Counted from the first letter of the stretch, positions 38,001-47,713 are shown. The stretch: DNA of 64,000 nt from Cyclina sinensis (GCA_012932295.1 JAAONU010000001.1:30194921-30258920), one strand, 5' to 3'. Program-made: numbers and translations. The notes: generated by a model not told the origin, from the sequence alone.

Positions 38001-41000
38001 CTTATTTTCAATTTATCTGCTATTTTAATTGCAAAGTTAAGTACACATTAAGTAACTTGAGACAGTTAAACAGTTTTTTTTCTCTTTCTTTCATTGAAAA
38101 TGCATTTCTAGATCTCCTTTTCTGATTACATCAAAATTACATACATCAAATGAACAGTAAATTTTCAAAGCTTTTTCCCCCAAATCACAATTTTCCTGTT
38201 CTTTGACAAACTGAAATCACATTAACTGAAATTTAAAGAAAGAAATGAATGGAAAAATTGAAGACACAGTCCCAGACAAGTTTTTGTCCATTCATAAAAC
38301 TCTGGATAAATGACTAAAAAGAACCTTCAGTCAGTAGAGACTAATTATGATAAACCCAATCACTTCCACTTTACATCACCAAAGGTAAGAACATGATACC
38401 TTTAAATGAAAAGCAGACAGTCTATAATTTCTTCTGTACAATTATAGTAGGCAAAAAGATAAAATCTAAGACGGTAATATTTCTATTTATTAGTGAAAAT
38501 TTAAACTCTGAAAAAAATAAGCTGAATTACTGATAATCGTGTATTATTCCCATACTGCAAAGCAATTTAAGTTTATGCCATTGTGATCACAGACTTCACA
38601 TCTTTACAATCTGTAAAAGATTTATATTTTACACTTATTTTAATGAAATTGCTCTCAGTTCAGCATAAAAATCCTGGAATTTTTTAAGTTAACTTAAAAT
38701 TTGTAATTACTGAAGCTTTGAATAATCTACTGAGATTTAACTGATTATTATCTAAATTATTGCACTTTCCTACAGATTTCTATCCTGATCCTCGCCTCCT
38801 TTCCTAATAATTTGCTTTGATTTCTTCAGTTATTAAAGATGATGTCACATTAAAATATTTGGGGTTATCTGAGAACAGATCTACACCAACTTTTACATGC
38901 ACACTGCAGGCCAAAATGGCAGATGGGTACGTATCCTGTAATTATATTTTAACTGAGAGCTGCTAACAAACTAGAATTTCAGCATTTTTCAGTCTGCTAG
39001 CTTTATTAATAATCAATCTCTGTGACTGTACACTTAAATATAATCTACTATTTCAGATTTTATATTGATGTCTTCTCCACCTTTCAGTAATGTTACGTTT
39101 TAGTGATGTTTTTTTATGTAAAACAAATATAATGTAGATATTTCAAACTTTTCAGATAAAACAATCATTTCAACATTAAGGTTTTAAACTAGCATAAATA
39201 CACACTCAAACATTAAACTCCTTCCATAATACCTAAATCCCTGGAATTACTTCTTACAGGCATTAAACTGAAAATTACATTTCCAAGACTGTTCATCTAA
39301 TCTTCTTTTGAATCAGATACAGGTTACTTTAATCCAGACTTTCAATCTTTGTTTTAAAAGTCTTACCTCTTGCTGATTAAAAACAGGAACAATCTAATAA
39401 ATCTTTCATGATGGCACTTTTTAATATCTTGTTTTATCCATGCAAATGTATATGGCTTAAACCAAGAAATGAAACAAAGGGATTTCAAGGTATAAACATC
39501 TTCCTCAAGTTCTGTAAACCTATAGGATTCCAAATTGTAAAATCATTTTTCTACCCCCTGGAATTTGTTTAAATTCCTTTTCTTGGTTTATGTGTTTTTC
39601 GAATCTGGAAAAAGGCAACAAAATCTGTTTATACGATTTTTTCCTCTTTGATGGTCAAAGAATAAGAAACATTATAGAAAGGACCTTAACATAATAAACA
39701 GAAGGCCGTTACTAAACTATCATTCTTCTTAATTTGTGACTTTACATTTGAGAAATTCTTCTTAGATACCAGCATCAAAACAAGCCATGTGTGACAGAGA
39801 TTAACAGGGAGATGAACAATGAAAATGAAGAACTTCATGCAAGATTCTGTTGGAAATAAGCAAAAACTGCAACTTTTTGCTCCCATGCTTAACCTGTTCT
39901 TGTTAATGCCTGTTCCTCTGCTATTAGAACACAGACAGACATCAGTTTGGTCATGGTTTGTTACGCTTCTAAAGCAAATTGTGCTTTGTTTCAACAAAAC
40001 ATCAAAGCCTACGCCCTGGTATAACCAACTATGGGTGATCCTAAATCATAATTGCTTAAACATGGATCATAAAACACATATTCCATCTAGTAAACTGCTA
40101 AATCTAGTTTGTTGTTAAGCCAAAATAATGCTGAAATGTTGTTTTGAAAGATTATTTTTGGATGAAATGAGCTGTGAAAAGTAGTAACCTTAGCCACTAA
40201 GGTAGTAGCAAAATATTAACATTTGGAGACGGGTCACATTAATCAGCCAGGTGGGCTGCAAGGTTTAATTACTTTCAATGTTGCTCTCTCACACTGAACA
40301 TTACTGCTGTATGCTGATATCTTCTTGTCTATAACTGTTTTGTTCCAGACTTGAGAGGGTTTTGGAAATGAAAAACCCATACGAAATTCACAAGAGTACA
40401 ATTATGTTCAATCACATCCGGGTTTAAACTTTTCTTCTTTTTAAAAAAAAAAATGGTTTTGGGGTACTATAATAAGTCACCTGTATTCAGAGGTCACAAA
40501 AAAAGTCATGTAAGCTTAATAGGATGAAAGCCAGCTACAGTTACAAACAACTCTGTTATAAAACAGATGAAAAAGGAAGATGATAGCTTTACATAAAATA
40601 TAAAATAGCAACAACTAACTGAACACAGAAGTCCCCCCACAACTAACTGAATCCTAAAGTCCCCAAACTAGCCTAGACCTTTTGTATGAAATTCATGAGC
40701 TAATTTACCTCTGGCAGTGGCTTTCCATCAGGAGGTAAACAGCGTAGCAAAGTCTGGCCCTTCAGTTCAACCCTGGTTGTGTGGGGAGGGTCTGCAAAAG
40801 TCCTTCTTAGATCTGAAAAACCAAAGATAACAGGCTATCAGTTTGTCAGTGTCATTATATACTGTTGTTATGCTATTGTAAGGTTAACAGTTTCTACAGA
40901 AGTTGACAAAAACCAGTAAGCGTTATAATCATGTGACAGAATATAGATGTCAATAAATTACCAGCTAATTATCCATCAAGTGTTGACAGGTACTTGTCCT

Positions 41001-44000
41001 TACATAGGCTGTTAGCCAGGCTGGCTAGAAGGGCAGGCCCCAAACATTTCATAACTACAGACATTCTGACATTTTGATGAAAAGGTTGAAAAACAAAAAC
41101 TGACAAATTTTGTTGAATATTTAGCAGGAGGGCAAAATTAGGTTAAAATCAGTATTATATTAACTATATCTATTTAATCAATTAAGTATCAGTTAAAAAT
41201 ATTTACCCTATGAACAAGGAAGTAAAGGTGATGATGGTTTAAAGCATCGCAGATGGACAAAACTTAAAATGGCATAGCTGACCTCTACGGAATAAATTTG
41301 AGTAATTTGAATGCTACCTAACAACAGAATTTCTCCTTATTTAAAACCTGGATTCAAATACGTATTGATTTGTATCAGAAACTAAAACAAATGAAAACAT
41401 GTTTTCCTTAGTCAATCTGTGTGGTCTCCAAGCTGCAGTGCTTTAATGCCTATCTGACTTCAACTATTAATCAATTGTTAATGTATAAATCAATACTATA
41501 AAAAATTCTTTACTATTACTTCTTTGTGTTTTATGCCTGCCTTTCATTTCTTAATTTATTGAAATAATCTTAGTCATTGAAGTAAGACATTAGTAAATAA
41601 ATAACCCCTAGCAGAAGAGAGTAAGCAATGCACAACAATCTGATACATGGTATTTTTAAAATCTTACATTTGCAATTTATACATCAATCTATAACCAAAG
41701 AAATTCTACAGCAATAAAACCAAACTCATATTCCATCAAGCTTAAAGTTAGATTGAGATCAAACTGCCTTTATTGTTATTTTATGTTTTCCATTCCCTGC
41801 ATTCAAATCAATATTCTTATTCAATTTGCAAGACAGCAAAACTTTCCCTCACATTTCAGACTTAACACTGTAAAAATAACCTTTTGGGGAAGACAGAAAA
41901 CCTGCCAACCACAGAGACACTGCAAGAGACATCTAGGCAATTTGGAAACATTTCAATTGAGGGCAAAAAATGAGCAGCGTTCTCTTTCAATTAAAGATAA
42001 AATTGGAAGACAAATAAATATGTTTGTCGCCAAATTACTCAATTTAACTTAATCATTAGGTAAATTGTCTTACAAGCTCTCCTTAGAGAGCAATTGTGCC
42101 TACTGAAAGAAGAACAATACATTTCAATGTTTATCCCTTTAAGATTCGTCTAGAACATCAGGATCCACTATCAAGAATGTTTTAATTCCTTTTTCCAGAG
42201 TTAATACTGGTGTTTTTTTGTTGTTGTTGTTTTTTTTTAATCTTGTTTTTATATCTATAAATTGCACAAAAATTCAAAACAATCTACAGAAACCTATTCA
42301 TATTGCATAAAGAGTAAATCATTAGCAATTCAATGTATTCAGATTTTTGTTGTTGAGAGACTGCTGGGGTCAGACTATTTCATCCATTTATTCAGGTCAC
42401 ACTCCACTAATCAATCAGGTAAGACTGTATATAAGCAATCAATCAGGCACTGAGTACAATAACGTGCATGATCTAATCTTGTCTTTGACCATGTTTGACA
42501 TAATCAACATCTTCCTGTCAGAAAAACATGAAATGTGGCAACACACAAGCTCTAAACATTTCTTATGAAAGCTTGATCAGTTAGCTTAGATATATATTCA
42601 AATTAGCTGTCAGGAAAATGATATGGCTACCCCACAGGGTTCATGGGTTAAGAGATACAGTTTTCAATCAAAACACATCTTGTCAGCAAACTTTCATCCA
42701 GAAGATACTGAATTATACATCATGATTTTCTTTTATAAAAATACTTCAGACCATATTCGACAATTCATCATTAGGTCCTGAATAGATGATCTGAAATTTT
42801 TTTTACAAAAGATCTATGAAAATGATTATTTATTTATACCAAATTTATTTTAGTTAGACTGTGAAGGAAGCTTTTAGCTAATAGACACACTCTCAAATCC
42901 GTTCCTGGAACCAACCAGTACTAAGCAATAAGTGTAAAGTTTCTTGCTCAAGGAAACAACGGCTTCCCCCTGACTGGGTTTGAACCCATGCAGCTAGCAA
43001 TCCTTTGACTACTAGTCCGACAGGTTAACCACTCGGCCACGCCGCCACCTATGAAAATGATTAGACAATGCATAACAGAACAGAATACTTACAAGCAGCC
43101 TCAACCAATCCGCGCTTCTTGCTTTCAACAATAATGGCACCTGGATTTTCAGGATGTTGGTCAGAAGCATAACACTCACACCAGTACCCAGCTGAACCAT
43201 AATAATCCTCAACATCTTCTTTTGTTACTGTTATGCTTGTCTCCACTATATCTTTCTGTGTTAAGGGGTCTACAGTCATTAAAGTTGTGTAATAACGTTG
43301 TTTAACCCATGAGTTGGCACATTTAAAAGATATATGCACTGCCCCTAAAGCTTTACATGTTATAGTTGCTGGTTTATTTTTCACAACATAATAGTTTTCC
43401 TCTGGTTCCTTCAAGAATTCTGGTCCACCAAGCAAACCTGCTCTACCATCAAATCCAAAATCTCCTGAAAATAGAAAGACAGATCAAATTATTATACTGT
43501 CTGTACAAGCAATGAAACTAAGGGAAGCAACTCCAATGACCTTACAGCAGAATTCTTATTTCAAATTCTTTAGTCAGTAATAAAATAAATCTTAAAGGAC
43601 TAATCAGATTGTCTACATTCTTTTGGTGAAGCGACCAGATTGCAAACTGCCCGAGTGTGCCAATTTTTTAAATGGATGCATCCCCTGGCAATTTAACATC
43701 TTCTGGATCCTTTGTTTAATTAAATTTAAGGGAATACTGGAGAAAGGGGACTGGTTAATTTTTAATCACATGTAATAGCAGTAATCTGTCATAGCTTGAA
43801 GTACCCCTAGAAATCATTAAAATTTCATGACCACTCCAGTGCAAGGATTTCAAAAGTTTAAATCAAATTACAAAGCACAATGGTGTGATATATGCTGATG
43901 TATGCTGTAGCCAGCAGCCTTTTCAGTTTGTGTAGATCCAGAGAACCAAACCATTGCTAAGCTGGCACCTTGAAATGAAAATGTTCAGTCTGTCTGCGCA

Positions 44001-45367
44001 CTGGACTGATAGTCTGGGTTGAAAATAAACTGCGCAATTAACAGAAATGTCAATCTGTAACAATCAATTTTGTCGACTTTGTTCTAGACTGTGTTTTTGG
44101 TGTAGGTAAAGATTAATAGCATGATGTGGGAACATTCTGGTGGAACAGTCAGAACACATGCCCTGTAAATAGTTTACATGAAGCACACCCAATGAAACTT
44201 AATTTACCAATCAATACACAAGATGATCTGGTTATAGCTGATTTTCAACATGGAATTTTCAGATTCTTTTTTTTTTTTTTTTTTAACTATTTCATATTTT
44301 CAAATAAGCCAGTTTCACTGGATTAATACAGTTACCAACATTAATAGAATGAATCTCAGAAACAATTTAGTCTGTGCTTAATGAATCAAACTCATCAATA
44401 AATTGATGATGATCTCCAATAAAAGTGATCAAGATCCCAACATGAACTTCCTTCTTTACACCATTAGTCATGATATTCCATGGGGTTTTATATGGCCGTT
44501 GTGAGTTTTGTGTTTTAATTGAGTCAGCCGTACCGCATGGCTTACTGATTGATCATGTCAAGAAAGCATTAAGTGTTAAAAAACTAACAATGAAAATTTT
44601 GATTTTTTTCTTAAGTTCATCAAAACTTAGAGTTATTTACAATACAGCTAGGTAACAGCAAACAGAAAATTTCCTTAGTTAAATGTTTAGCAAAGTATTC
44701 ACAATATCAAATCCCTTGAGAAGCTGATTTTCTATTAAACTGCACACTAAAACATAGATTTACTTCACAATTTTAACGCCAACTGGTGAGATAGGAAAAT
44801 TGGTTTTGCTGATAAGAGAAAATTATGGCAAGATTCAGTTACAACAATTGGCATTTAGATAGAGCTACTGGTGACAAAAAGTGGCAATTATAGCCATGTT
44901 CTAGCTACAGTCTGAAATAGGATACATACCAATTTATAGCTAATTTAACAGTGAAATAATTTATATCTTTAAATATAAAAGCGCAAATGTAAGCATGCAT
45001 TTAAAATCTCAATATTTAATCTCTGTTTCTGCAGAAACCAAAATACAGAAAGGTAATATATTTTAGATATTCATGATTTCTTTAAAGTGAACTCAAATGT
45101 CAACCGAATCCTTAAGTTTAAATTTTAAAGCTTCATTTTCTTTTCTAATTTTTATTTCTGTGTGTAGTCTGGAAGAAATAAGGCCAGTAACAATGTGATT
45201 CTGAATTAAAAAGAAGTGTGTTTATTAAAAAATTATTGTGATATATAATCATATATTTTACCTTCTTTCTCTTCAGTTATTTCAGCTGACACACCCTGAG
45301 TAACTCCAAAAATTGCACATAATAATAAAACAGTTATTGTGACCACTTGAAATTTTTGTGCCACCAT
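13928..45367 (-). CDS. UNC5: UNC5-family netrin receptor, 17 coding exons
   Basis: This is a single-pass receptor of the UNC5 family. Family members bind netrin, mediate axon repulsion and cell migration, and act as dependence receptors through a cytoplasmic death domain. The coding join on the minus strand, 5' to 3', is 45367-45262, 43464-43093, 40812-40709, 36938-36758, 34797-34630, 30769-30608, 25827-25753, 24060-24004, 22339-22175, 20919-20872, 20689-20138, 19206-19040, 18707-18471, 17891-17745, 15276-15106, 14871-14642 and 14099-13928. It totals 3,114 nt (1,037 aa plus TGA). Every junction is GT-AG and in phase. Predicted domains: signal peptide 1-28, Ig1 about 50-154, Ig2 160-253, TSR1 255-310, TSR2 311-364, TM 422-444, ZU5 about 615-719, UPA about 768-893, death domain about 948-1037. 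It is somewhat longer than the ~900-950 aa of vertebrate UNC5s because of the juxtamembrane and pre-death-domain linkers. Family identity is certain; inclusion of each mini-exon is inferred. Confidence 0.95.
14100..14641 (-). other. UNC5 intron 16
   Basis: Nothing beyond a short (AT)n run near 14,330-14,345. Confidence 0.9.
14642..14871 (-). CDS. UNC5: UNC5 exon 16: Ser/Thr-rich linker and death domain start
   Basis: This exon encodes residues 905-980 plus two bases. A ~42-residue Ser/Thr/Asn-rich linker (905-946) is followed by the first half of the death domain, [16 protein letters not shown] and then DWRMLAQAL (the conserved W...LA core helix). The donor is GATAG|gtaggt, phase 2. Confidence 0.94.
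15106..15276 (-). CDS. UNC5: UNC5 exon 15: end of UPA and linker
   Basis: This exon encodes residues 848-904, phase 0 to phase 0. [20 protein letters not shown] is the closing UPA motif of the UNC5 family. The remainder (ending [11 protein letters not shown]) begins the linker to the death domain. The acceptor is atttcag and the donor GAG|gtaatt. Confidence 0.94.
15277..17744 (-). other. UNC5 intron 14
   Basis: A 2.5-kb intron. A plus-strand pyrimidine tract at about 16,611-16,636 is the only notable stretch. Short frames look accidental. Confidence 0.85.
17745..17891 (-). CDS. UNC5: UNC5 exon 14: UPA domain, middle
   Basis: This exon encodes residues 799-847, phase 0 to phase 0: [20 protein letters not shown], then [19 protein letters not shown]. 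These strands match the UPA core of UNC5 receptors (GGxLL...P..L.F....NLxLSIxD...W). The acceptor is atttatag and the donor CAG|gtttgt. Confidence 0.94.
18471..18707 (-). CDS. UNC5: UNC5 exon 13: ZU5-UPA junction
   Basis: This exon encodes residues 720-798, phase 0 to phase 0. It carries the end of ZU5 ([19 protein letters not shown] is characteristic) and the first UPA strands ([26 protein letters not shown]). UPA is the domain shared by UNC5, PIDD and ankyrins. The donor is GAG|gtatgt. Confidence 0.95.
19040..19206 (-). CDS. UNC5: UNC5 exon 12: rest of ZU5
   Basis: This exon encodes residues 664-719, phase 1 to phase 0. [19 protein letters not shown] and LSVQHCA are hallmark ZU5 strands of UNC5 proteins (CGPTG ... 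PVVL ... HCA). In family structures ZU5 packs against UPA and the death domain to hold the cytoplasmic tail closed. The acceptor is gttacag and the donor CAG|gtatgt. Confidence 0.95.
20138..20689 (-). CDS. UNC5: UNC5 exon 11: cytoplasmic linker and start of ZU5
   Basis: This is the largest exon (184 codons, residues 480-663). The first ~135 residues are a Pro/Asn/Ser-rich disordered linker containing [11 protein letters not shown] (Y523, a possible SH2-type site) and IDTD at 607-610 just before ZU5. ZU5 starts near 615 with [20 protein letters not shown], then PEGAI. This glycine- and leucine-rich start closely matches UNC5 ZU5 domains. The acceptor is attttcag and the donor TCAG|gtatga. Confidence 0.95.
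20872..20919 (-). CDS. UNC5: UNC5 exon 10: 16-codon His-rich mini-exon
   Basis: This predicted exon encodes residues 464-479, just inside the membrane, including the end of exon 9's split glycine codon. The sequence begins [13 protein letters not shown], with four histidines in a short span. It is bounded by cttgcag and AATG|gtaagt, with phase 1 on both sides, making it a third potential cassette exon. No domain is recognised. Confidence 0.72.
20920..22174 (-). other. UNC5 intron 9
   Basis: AT-rich, with short T and C runs near 21,450-21,510. No other feature seen. Confidence 0.85.
22175..22339 (-). CDS. UNC5: UNC5 exon 9: transmembrane segment
   Basis: This exon encodes residues 409-463, phase 1 to phase 1. 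An acidic stalk ([13 protein letters not shown], with a potential N-glycosylation site at N419) precedes a ~23-residue beta-branched hydrophobic helix at about 422-444. The stop-transfer signal is RRR at 445-447, placing the C-terminus in the cytoplasm. The acceptor is a NAGNAG tandem (ttttagCAG), so a one-residue splice variant is possible. Confidence 0.92.
22340..25752 (-). other. UNC5 introns 7 and 8
   Basis: Introns 22,340-24,003 and 24,061-25,752 flank mini-exon 8. Nothing recognisable in either. Confidence 0.8.
24004..24060 (-). CDS. UNC5: UNC5 exon 8: 19-codon linker mini-exon
   Basis: This predicted exon encodes residues 390-408 (starts [10 protein letters not shown], ends EPSRQ). 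The acceptor is atttcag and the donor CAAG|gtttgt, which is weaker than the others. Phase 1 is kept on both sides, so it is a potential cassette exon. Polar and charged residues suit a flexible juxtamembrane stalk. I infer it from splice signals and frame. Confidence 0.65.
25753..25827 (-). CDS. UNC5: UNC5 exon 7: 25-codon linker mini-exon
   Basis: This predicted exon encodes residues 365-389, between TSR2 and the membrane. It is open throughout, is bounded by gttacag and |gtaagg, and keeps phase 1 on both sides, so it can be included or skipped without shifting the frame. The residues ([11 protein letters not shown] and onward) form no recognisable domain and suit an extracellular stalk. The support is splice signals and frame only, not homology. 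Confidence 0.7.
26925..28380. repeat. ~146-bp tandem array, about ten units
   Basis: The repeating unit holds CTCTGTGACCTAGTTTTTGA, CCAGATGACCCATATTCAAA, GCTAGAAATCATTGAAACAA and TTTGGACTGAAAATGTAACC. Units diverge by substitutions and small indels. Confidence 0.85.
28385..29395. repeat. ~165-bp tandem array, about six units
   Basis: The unit holds GACAAGAAGATTTTTAAAGT, CTATGTAAAACAAGTTACCC, GGGGCGGGGCCATTTTTGAC and AACAAACTTGGTAGAGGTCC. The central units are nearly identical, suggesting recent amplification. Confidence 0.88.
29545..29590. repeat. (GGAC)n microsatellite
   Basis: About ten copies of GGAC, preceded by GACGAC and followed by GCCGGAC, just inside the end of the intron 6 element. 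Confidence 0.95.
29612..29639. repeat. Terminal hairpin of the intron 6 element
   Basis: A 28-base palindrome with one mismatched pair, from AGCTCACATGAG to CTCAGGTGAGCT, at the element's right end. Confidence 0.85.
30608..30769 (-). CDS. UNC5: UNC5 exon 6: second thrombospondin type 1 repeat
   Basis: This exon encodes residues 311-364, phase 1 to phase 1. [14 protein letters not shown] gives a second tryptophan ladder, and the repeat ends NCTDGMC as in vertebrate UNC5 TSR2. The CSxxCG turn of TSR1 is replaced here by CNTDC with a HHRRR stretch, also as in the family. NCT at about 357 is a potential glycosylation site. The donor is AGAG|gtaagg. Confidence 0.95.
30770..34629 (-). other. UNC5 intron 5
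   Basis: A 3.9-kb AT-rich intron. No repeats, RNA genes or additional TSR exon seen on either strand. Confidence 0.8.
34630..34797 (-). CDS. UNC5: UNC5 exon 5: first thrombospondin type 1 repeat
   Basis: This exon encodes residues 255-310, phase 1 to phase 1, exactly one TSR. It begins [11 protein letters not shown] with the WxxWxxW tryptophan ladder (259, 262, 265), a known C-mannosylation context. CSASCGRG is followed by an Arg-rich strand and six cysteines in the TSR pattern. One exon per TSR with symmetrical phase-1 introns is typical of this module. The donor is CCTG|gtaagt. Confidence 0.95.
34798..36757 (-). other. UNC5 intron 4
   Basis: Contains the 37-bp duplication at 35,901-35,974. 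Otherwise nothing recognised. Confidence 0.8.
35901..35974. repeat. Perfect 2 x 37-bp tandem duplication
   Basis: Two identical adjacent copies beginning GTAAATTGAAACATTAACAC and ending GCAACTT. Identity implies a recent slippage or duplication event. Confidence 0.95.
36758..36938 (-). CDS. UNC5: UNC5 exon 4: second half of second Ig domain
   Basis: This exon encodes residues 195-254, phase 0 to phase 1. VFWEKNG carries the core Ig tryptophan. [13 protein letters not shown] is the canonical DxGxYxC strand F signature with cysteine 235, pairing with cysteine 184. NYS at about 232 is a potential N-glycosylation site. The exon ends at QLIVY, with the donor TATG|gtacat. Confidence 0.95.
36939..40708 (-). 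other. UNC5 intron 3
   Basis: A 3.8-kb intron splitting Ig2. A diverged ~26-bp duplication (CAACTAACTGA...AAGTCCCC twice) lies at about 40,612-40,665. No exon or mobile element recognised. Confidence 0.8.
40709..40812 (-). CDS. UNC5: UNC5 exon 3: first half of second Ig domain
   Basis: This exon encodes residues 160-194, entering at phase 1 and leaving at phase 0. It contains YLRRTF, the linker between the Ig domains, and [14 protein letters not shown], the first half of Ig2 with cysteine 184. The same Ig2 split before the tryptophan strand (next exon starts VFWEKNG) is as expected for the family. The acceptor reads tttttcag and the donor GAG|gtaaat. Confidence 0.93.
40813..43092 (-). other. 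UNC5 intron 2 outside the SINE
   Basis: Nothing recognised in 40,813-42,813 except a T-rich simple stretch at about 42,211-42,240. Confidence 0.8.
42829..43048 (-). mobile_element. tRNA-derived SINE with perfect 15-bp target duplication
   Basis: Reading 43,048 to 42,829 on the minus strand, the element starts with a class II tRNA-like head: TGGCCGAGTGGTTAA (A box, 43,039-43,025) and GGGTTCAAACCC (B box, 42,987-42,976). A body follows with CCTTGAGCAAGAAACTTTAC, then an AT-rich tail. CTATGAAAATGATTA flanks it exactly at 42,814-42,828 and 43,049-43,063, the mark of target-primed reverse transcription. It lies in UNC5 intron 2. Confidence 0.92.
43093..43464 (-). CDS. UNC5: UNC5 exon 2: first Ig domain
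   Basis: This exon encodes residues 36-159, phase 1 to phase 1. It holds the whole N-terminal Ig domain, opening with [17 protein letters not shown], which aligns well with vertebrate UNC5 Ig1. Cysteines at about 72, 84, 131 and 133 (in ITCKA, FKCAN, YWCECY) match the UNC5-specific pattern in which Ig1 has an extra disulfide besides the canonical one. In family members Ig1 and Ig2 bind netrin. A SINE lies 44 bases beyond the donor. Confidence 0.95.
43465..45261 (-). other. UNC5 intron 1
   Basis: A 1.8-kb intron between the signal peptide and Ig1 exons. It holds a T-run of about 18 at 44,266-44,284 and nothing else notable. Confidence 0.8.
45262..45367 (-). CDS. UNC5: UNC5 exon 1: start codon and signal peptide
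   Basis: This exon encodes residues 1-35 plus one base (phase 1). The N-terminus starts MVAQKF and runs into a hydrophobic core ([15 protein letters not shown]) followed by VSA, a typical secretory signal peptide cleaved near residue 28. The chosen ATG has A at -3 and G at +4. An in-frame ATG 54 bases upstream (45,421) would add 18 mostly charged or polar residues before the signal peptide and is less likely. The donor reads GAAG|gtaaaa. Confidence 0.85.
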
Positions 45368-47028
45368 TTTTATTCCAACAGACTGTTCTTTCCTCAGACA
45401 TACTCCCCTTTGTGTATACATCGTATATTAAAGTATCATAAAAAAATCATCTCCCAAGATACCCACAACTTCTCTCAGCAATTCAATGCACCCTAAATAG
45501 AAGAAGAGTCAGTGCTTGTAAATTATTACTCCTTTTCCCATATATTTTCAGCAATTTAAAATGAACAATGAAACACCGAAACAATGTACACCGGAACAAT
45601 GTGTATACATACATATATTGTAGTTTTCAACTCCTAACCCAGTTGAAAACAAAGGTGTTATTTTTTTCTGTTCAAATAAACATTTTATCAGTGACATCTA
45701 TCCATCATTGCACAGTCACTCATTCATTACTGGTACAGAATTAAAAAGAATTCTTTTCACGGTAAGCAAAGATTTTGCTAAAATTGGACGATTTTGTTGA
45801 TTTTATCTAAATCCTTCTTTTCTGTTCGAATAATCCTGTCAACTCTATCTTACAGGACATCTATACCAGAGTAGAGATTCAACCCAAGATACAGAATCTG
45901 TAATCCACTTAACTCTAACCTTAATCTCTTTAAAAATAAATCCTCTAACGTTGTTTTATTTCCTCTATGTCAACTTTACAAAGGTCCAAACTGACCAACT
46001 TTATTCCTTATGTCAGTCAAACATAAAATACACACAAAAGGTTATTCAAAACACCAAACAATTGTTTGAAAATTACTTAATTACACTGACTCTGAAATAT
46101 TAAATACTCAAGTCTATATTTGAACAGCCACAAATATCCAAACAATATTTCAATGCATTAATCCACTCAGAGTCTGAACATGAACTGAGAACTCTCCCTA
46201 AACTATCCAATAATAAAGAAGATCGCGACTGTCGGCCTCTCCAATACCATTCACACACTGTAGTTTACAGTATTCAAATGCTTGTCTAACTTCCAATGCT
46301 TCACTGAGCAGACTGTACTACCCTAGTTGTAAAGTCGTAAACCTTCTCTGTAGAAGGCTAAGATTTGCCTTTGGTCATATTTCACTGAATAGTTTAATTG
46401 ATACCTAATGTAAATTCCTTTAAAATTGGTTTTGATTTTTTTTAACAAAAATAGAACACAAACAACTTAAGAAGATAAACTGTTATCATTTATCACAGAT
46501 CACTTCAGAACCGTTTTTAAAAATAACGATCTGCTATTTAGGAAAATCTTGGTTTCACTTCCTTTTCTCTCTGTTAATATATAAATCCTGCATACAGCAC
46601 AACTGTTTGTCCATCTTTAACATGCAGATACCTAAAGGCAAACTGAACTGGTTTGTTTGGTTATGATATGTAAATAATATACCAAGAGCTGATTCTGCCC
46701 AGCAGGGGAGGGTAACAGTTTAAGCTTTTACCATATCCTTTGCATTAAGTGCTCAATCTCTTTCACAGATGTGTAAAAGGCAAATATGAACTAGCCTATT
46801 TTTACAGCACAATTCATAAGTCAATATTTTAATACATCATAAGTTTGAGACTAGGTAATTTGACAATGCACATCACAAAACAGTATTTGAAATTTTTCTT
46901 GTTGAAATTGAAGTAAGAATAATCTCTGAAAACTAAGTTACTGTTTCTGTACTGGCTTTCAATTTGATAATTTGAGAGAAAATTAAAATTTCAACAAATT
47001 GTGAATTTAAAAACTGTTGTGCATTGAA
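45368..47028 (-). promoter_or_regulatory. Presumed 5' UTR and promoter region of UNC5
   Basis: This 1.7 kb lies upstream of the UNC5 start codon. I see no unambiguous TATA box or CpG island, so neither the transcription start nor any upstream non-coding exon can be placed. The assignment is by position only. Confidence 0.35.
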
Positions 47029-47713
47029 GCATTTCTGGTGGGGAAATGGTACTGATGCATTTCTGGTGAGGAAATGGTACTGGTGTATTTCTGGTGGGGA
47101 AATGATATTGGTGTATTTCTGGTGGGGAAAATGGCACTGGTGCATTTCTGGTGGGGAAATGATATTGGTGCATTTCTGGTGGGGAAATTATACTGATGCA
47201 TTTCTGGATGGGGAAATGGCACTGGTGCATTTCTGGTGGGGAAATGGTACTGGTGCATTTCTGGTAGGGAAATGGTATTGGTGCATTTCTGGTGGGGAAA
47301 TGGTACTGATGCATTTCTGGTGGGGAAATGTAACTGGTGTATTTCTGGATGGGGAAATGGTACTGATGCATTTCTGGATGGGAAAATGGCACTGATGCAT
47401 TTCTGGTGGGGAAATGTTAGTGGTGTATTTCTGGATGTGGAAATGATACTGATGCATTTTTGGATGGGGAAATGGCAATGGTGCATTTCTGGTGGGGAAA
47501 TGTTACTGGTGTATTTACTGATGCAATTCTGGTGGGGAAATGGTACTGCTGCATTTCTGGTGGTGAAATGGTACTGCTGCATTTCTGGTGGTGAAATGGT
47601 ACTGGTGCATTTCTGGTGGGGGAAATGATATTGGTGTATTTCTGGGTGGGAAAATGGCACTGGTGCATTTCTGGTGGGGAAATGGTACTGGTGCATTTTT
47701 GTTTCGGGAAATC
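47029..47713. repeat. 28-30-bp minisatellite, about 24 copies
   Basis: The unit is GCATTTCTGGTGGGGAAATG followed by GTACTGGT, with GGATGGGG length variants and T/G changes at a few fixed positions. The plus strand is strongly G-rich over C. Because the unit is not a multiple of three and lacks stops, long frames (up to 247 codons) appear on both strands; they are by-products. Confidence 0.95.

Noticed and set aside
39686..40118. Overlapping ~100-codon frames on both strands in intron 3
   Set aside because: No family resemblance. Frames on both strands of the same DNA, with no codon bias, indicate chance.
42970..43048. A functional tRNA gene
   Set aside because: The A and B boxes are good, but they head a SINE with body, AT-rich tail and target duplication; no full cloverleaf is needed to explain it.
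45368..45421. Upstream in-frame ATG at 45,421 as the UNC5 start
   Set aside because: It would place 18 mostly charged or polar residues before an otherwise canonical signal peptide; the ATG at 45,367 has a stronger context.
47029..47713. CRISPR-like regular array
   Set aside because: Units are head-to-tail without unique spacers, and the DNA is animal. It is an ordinary minisatellite; the same holds for 61,333-62,031.
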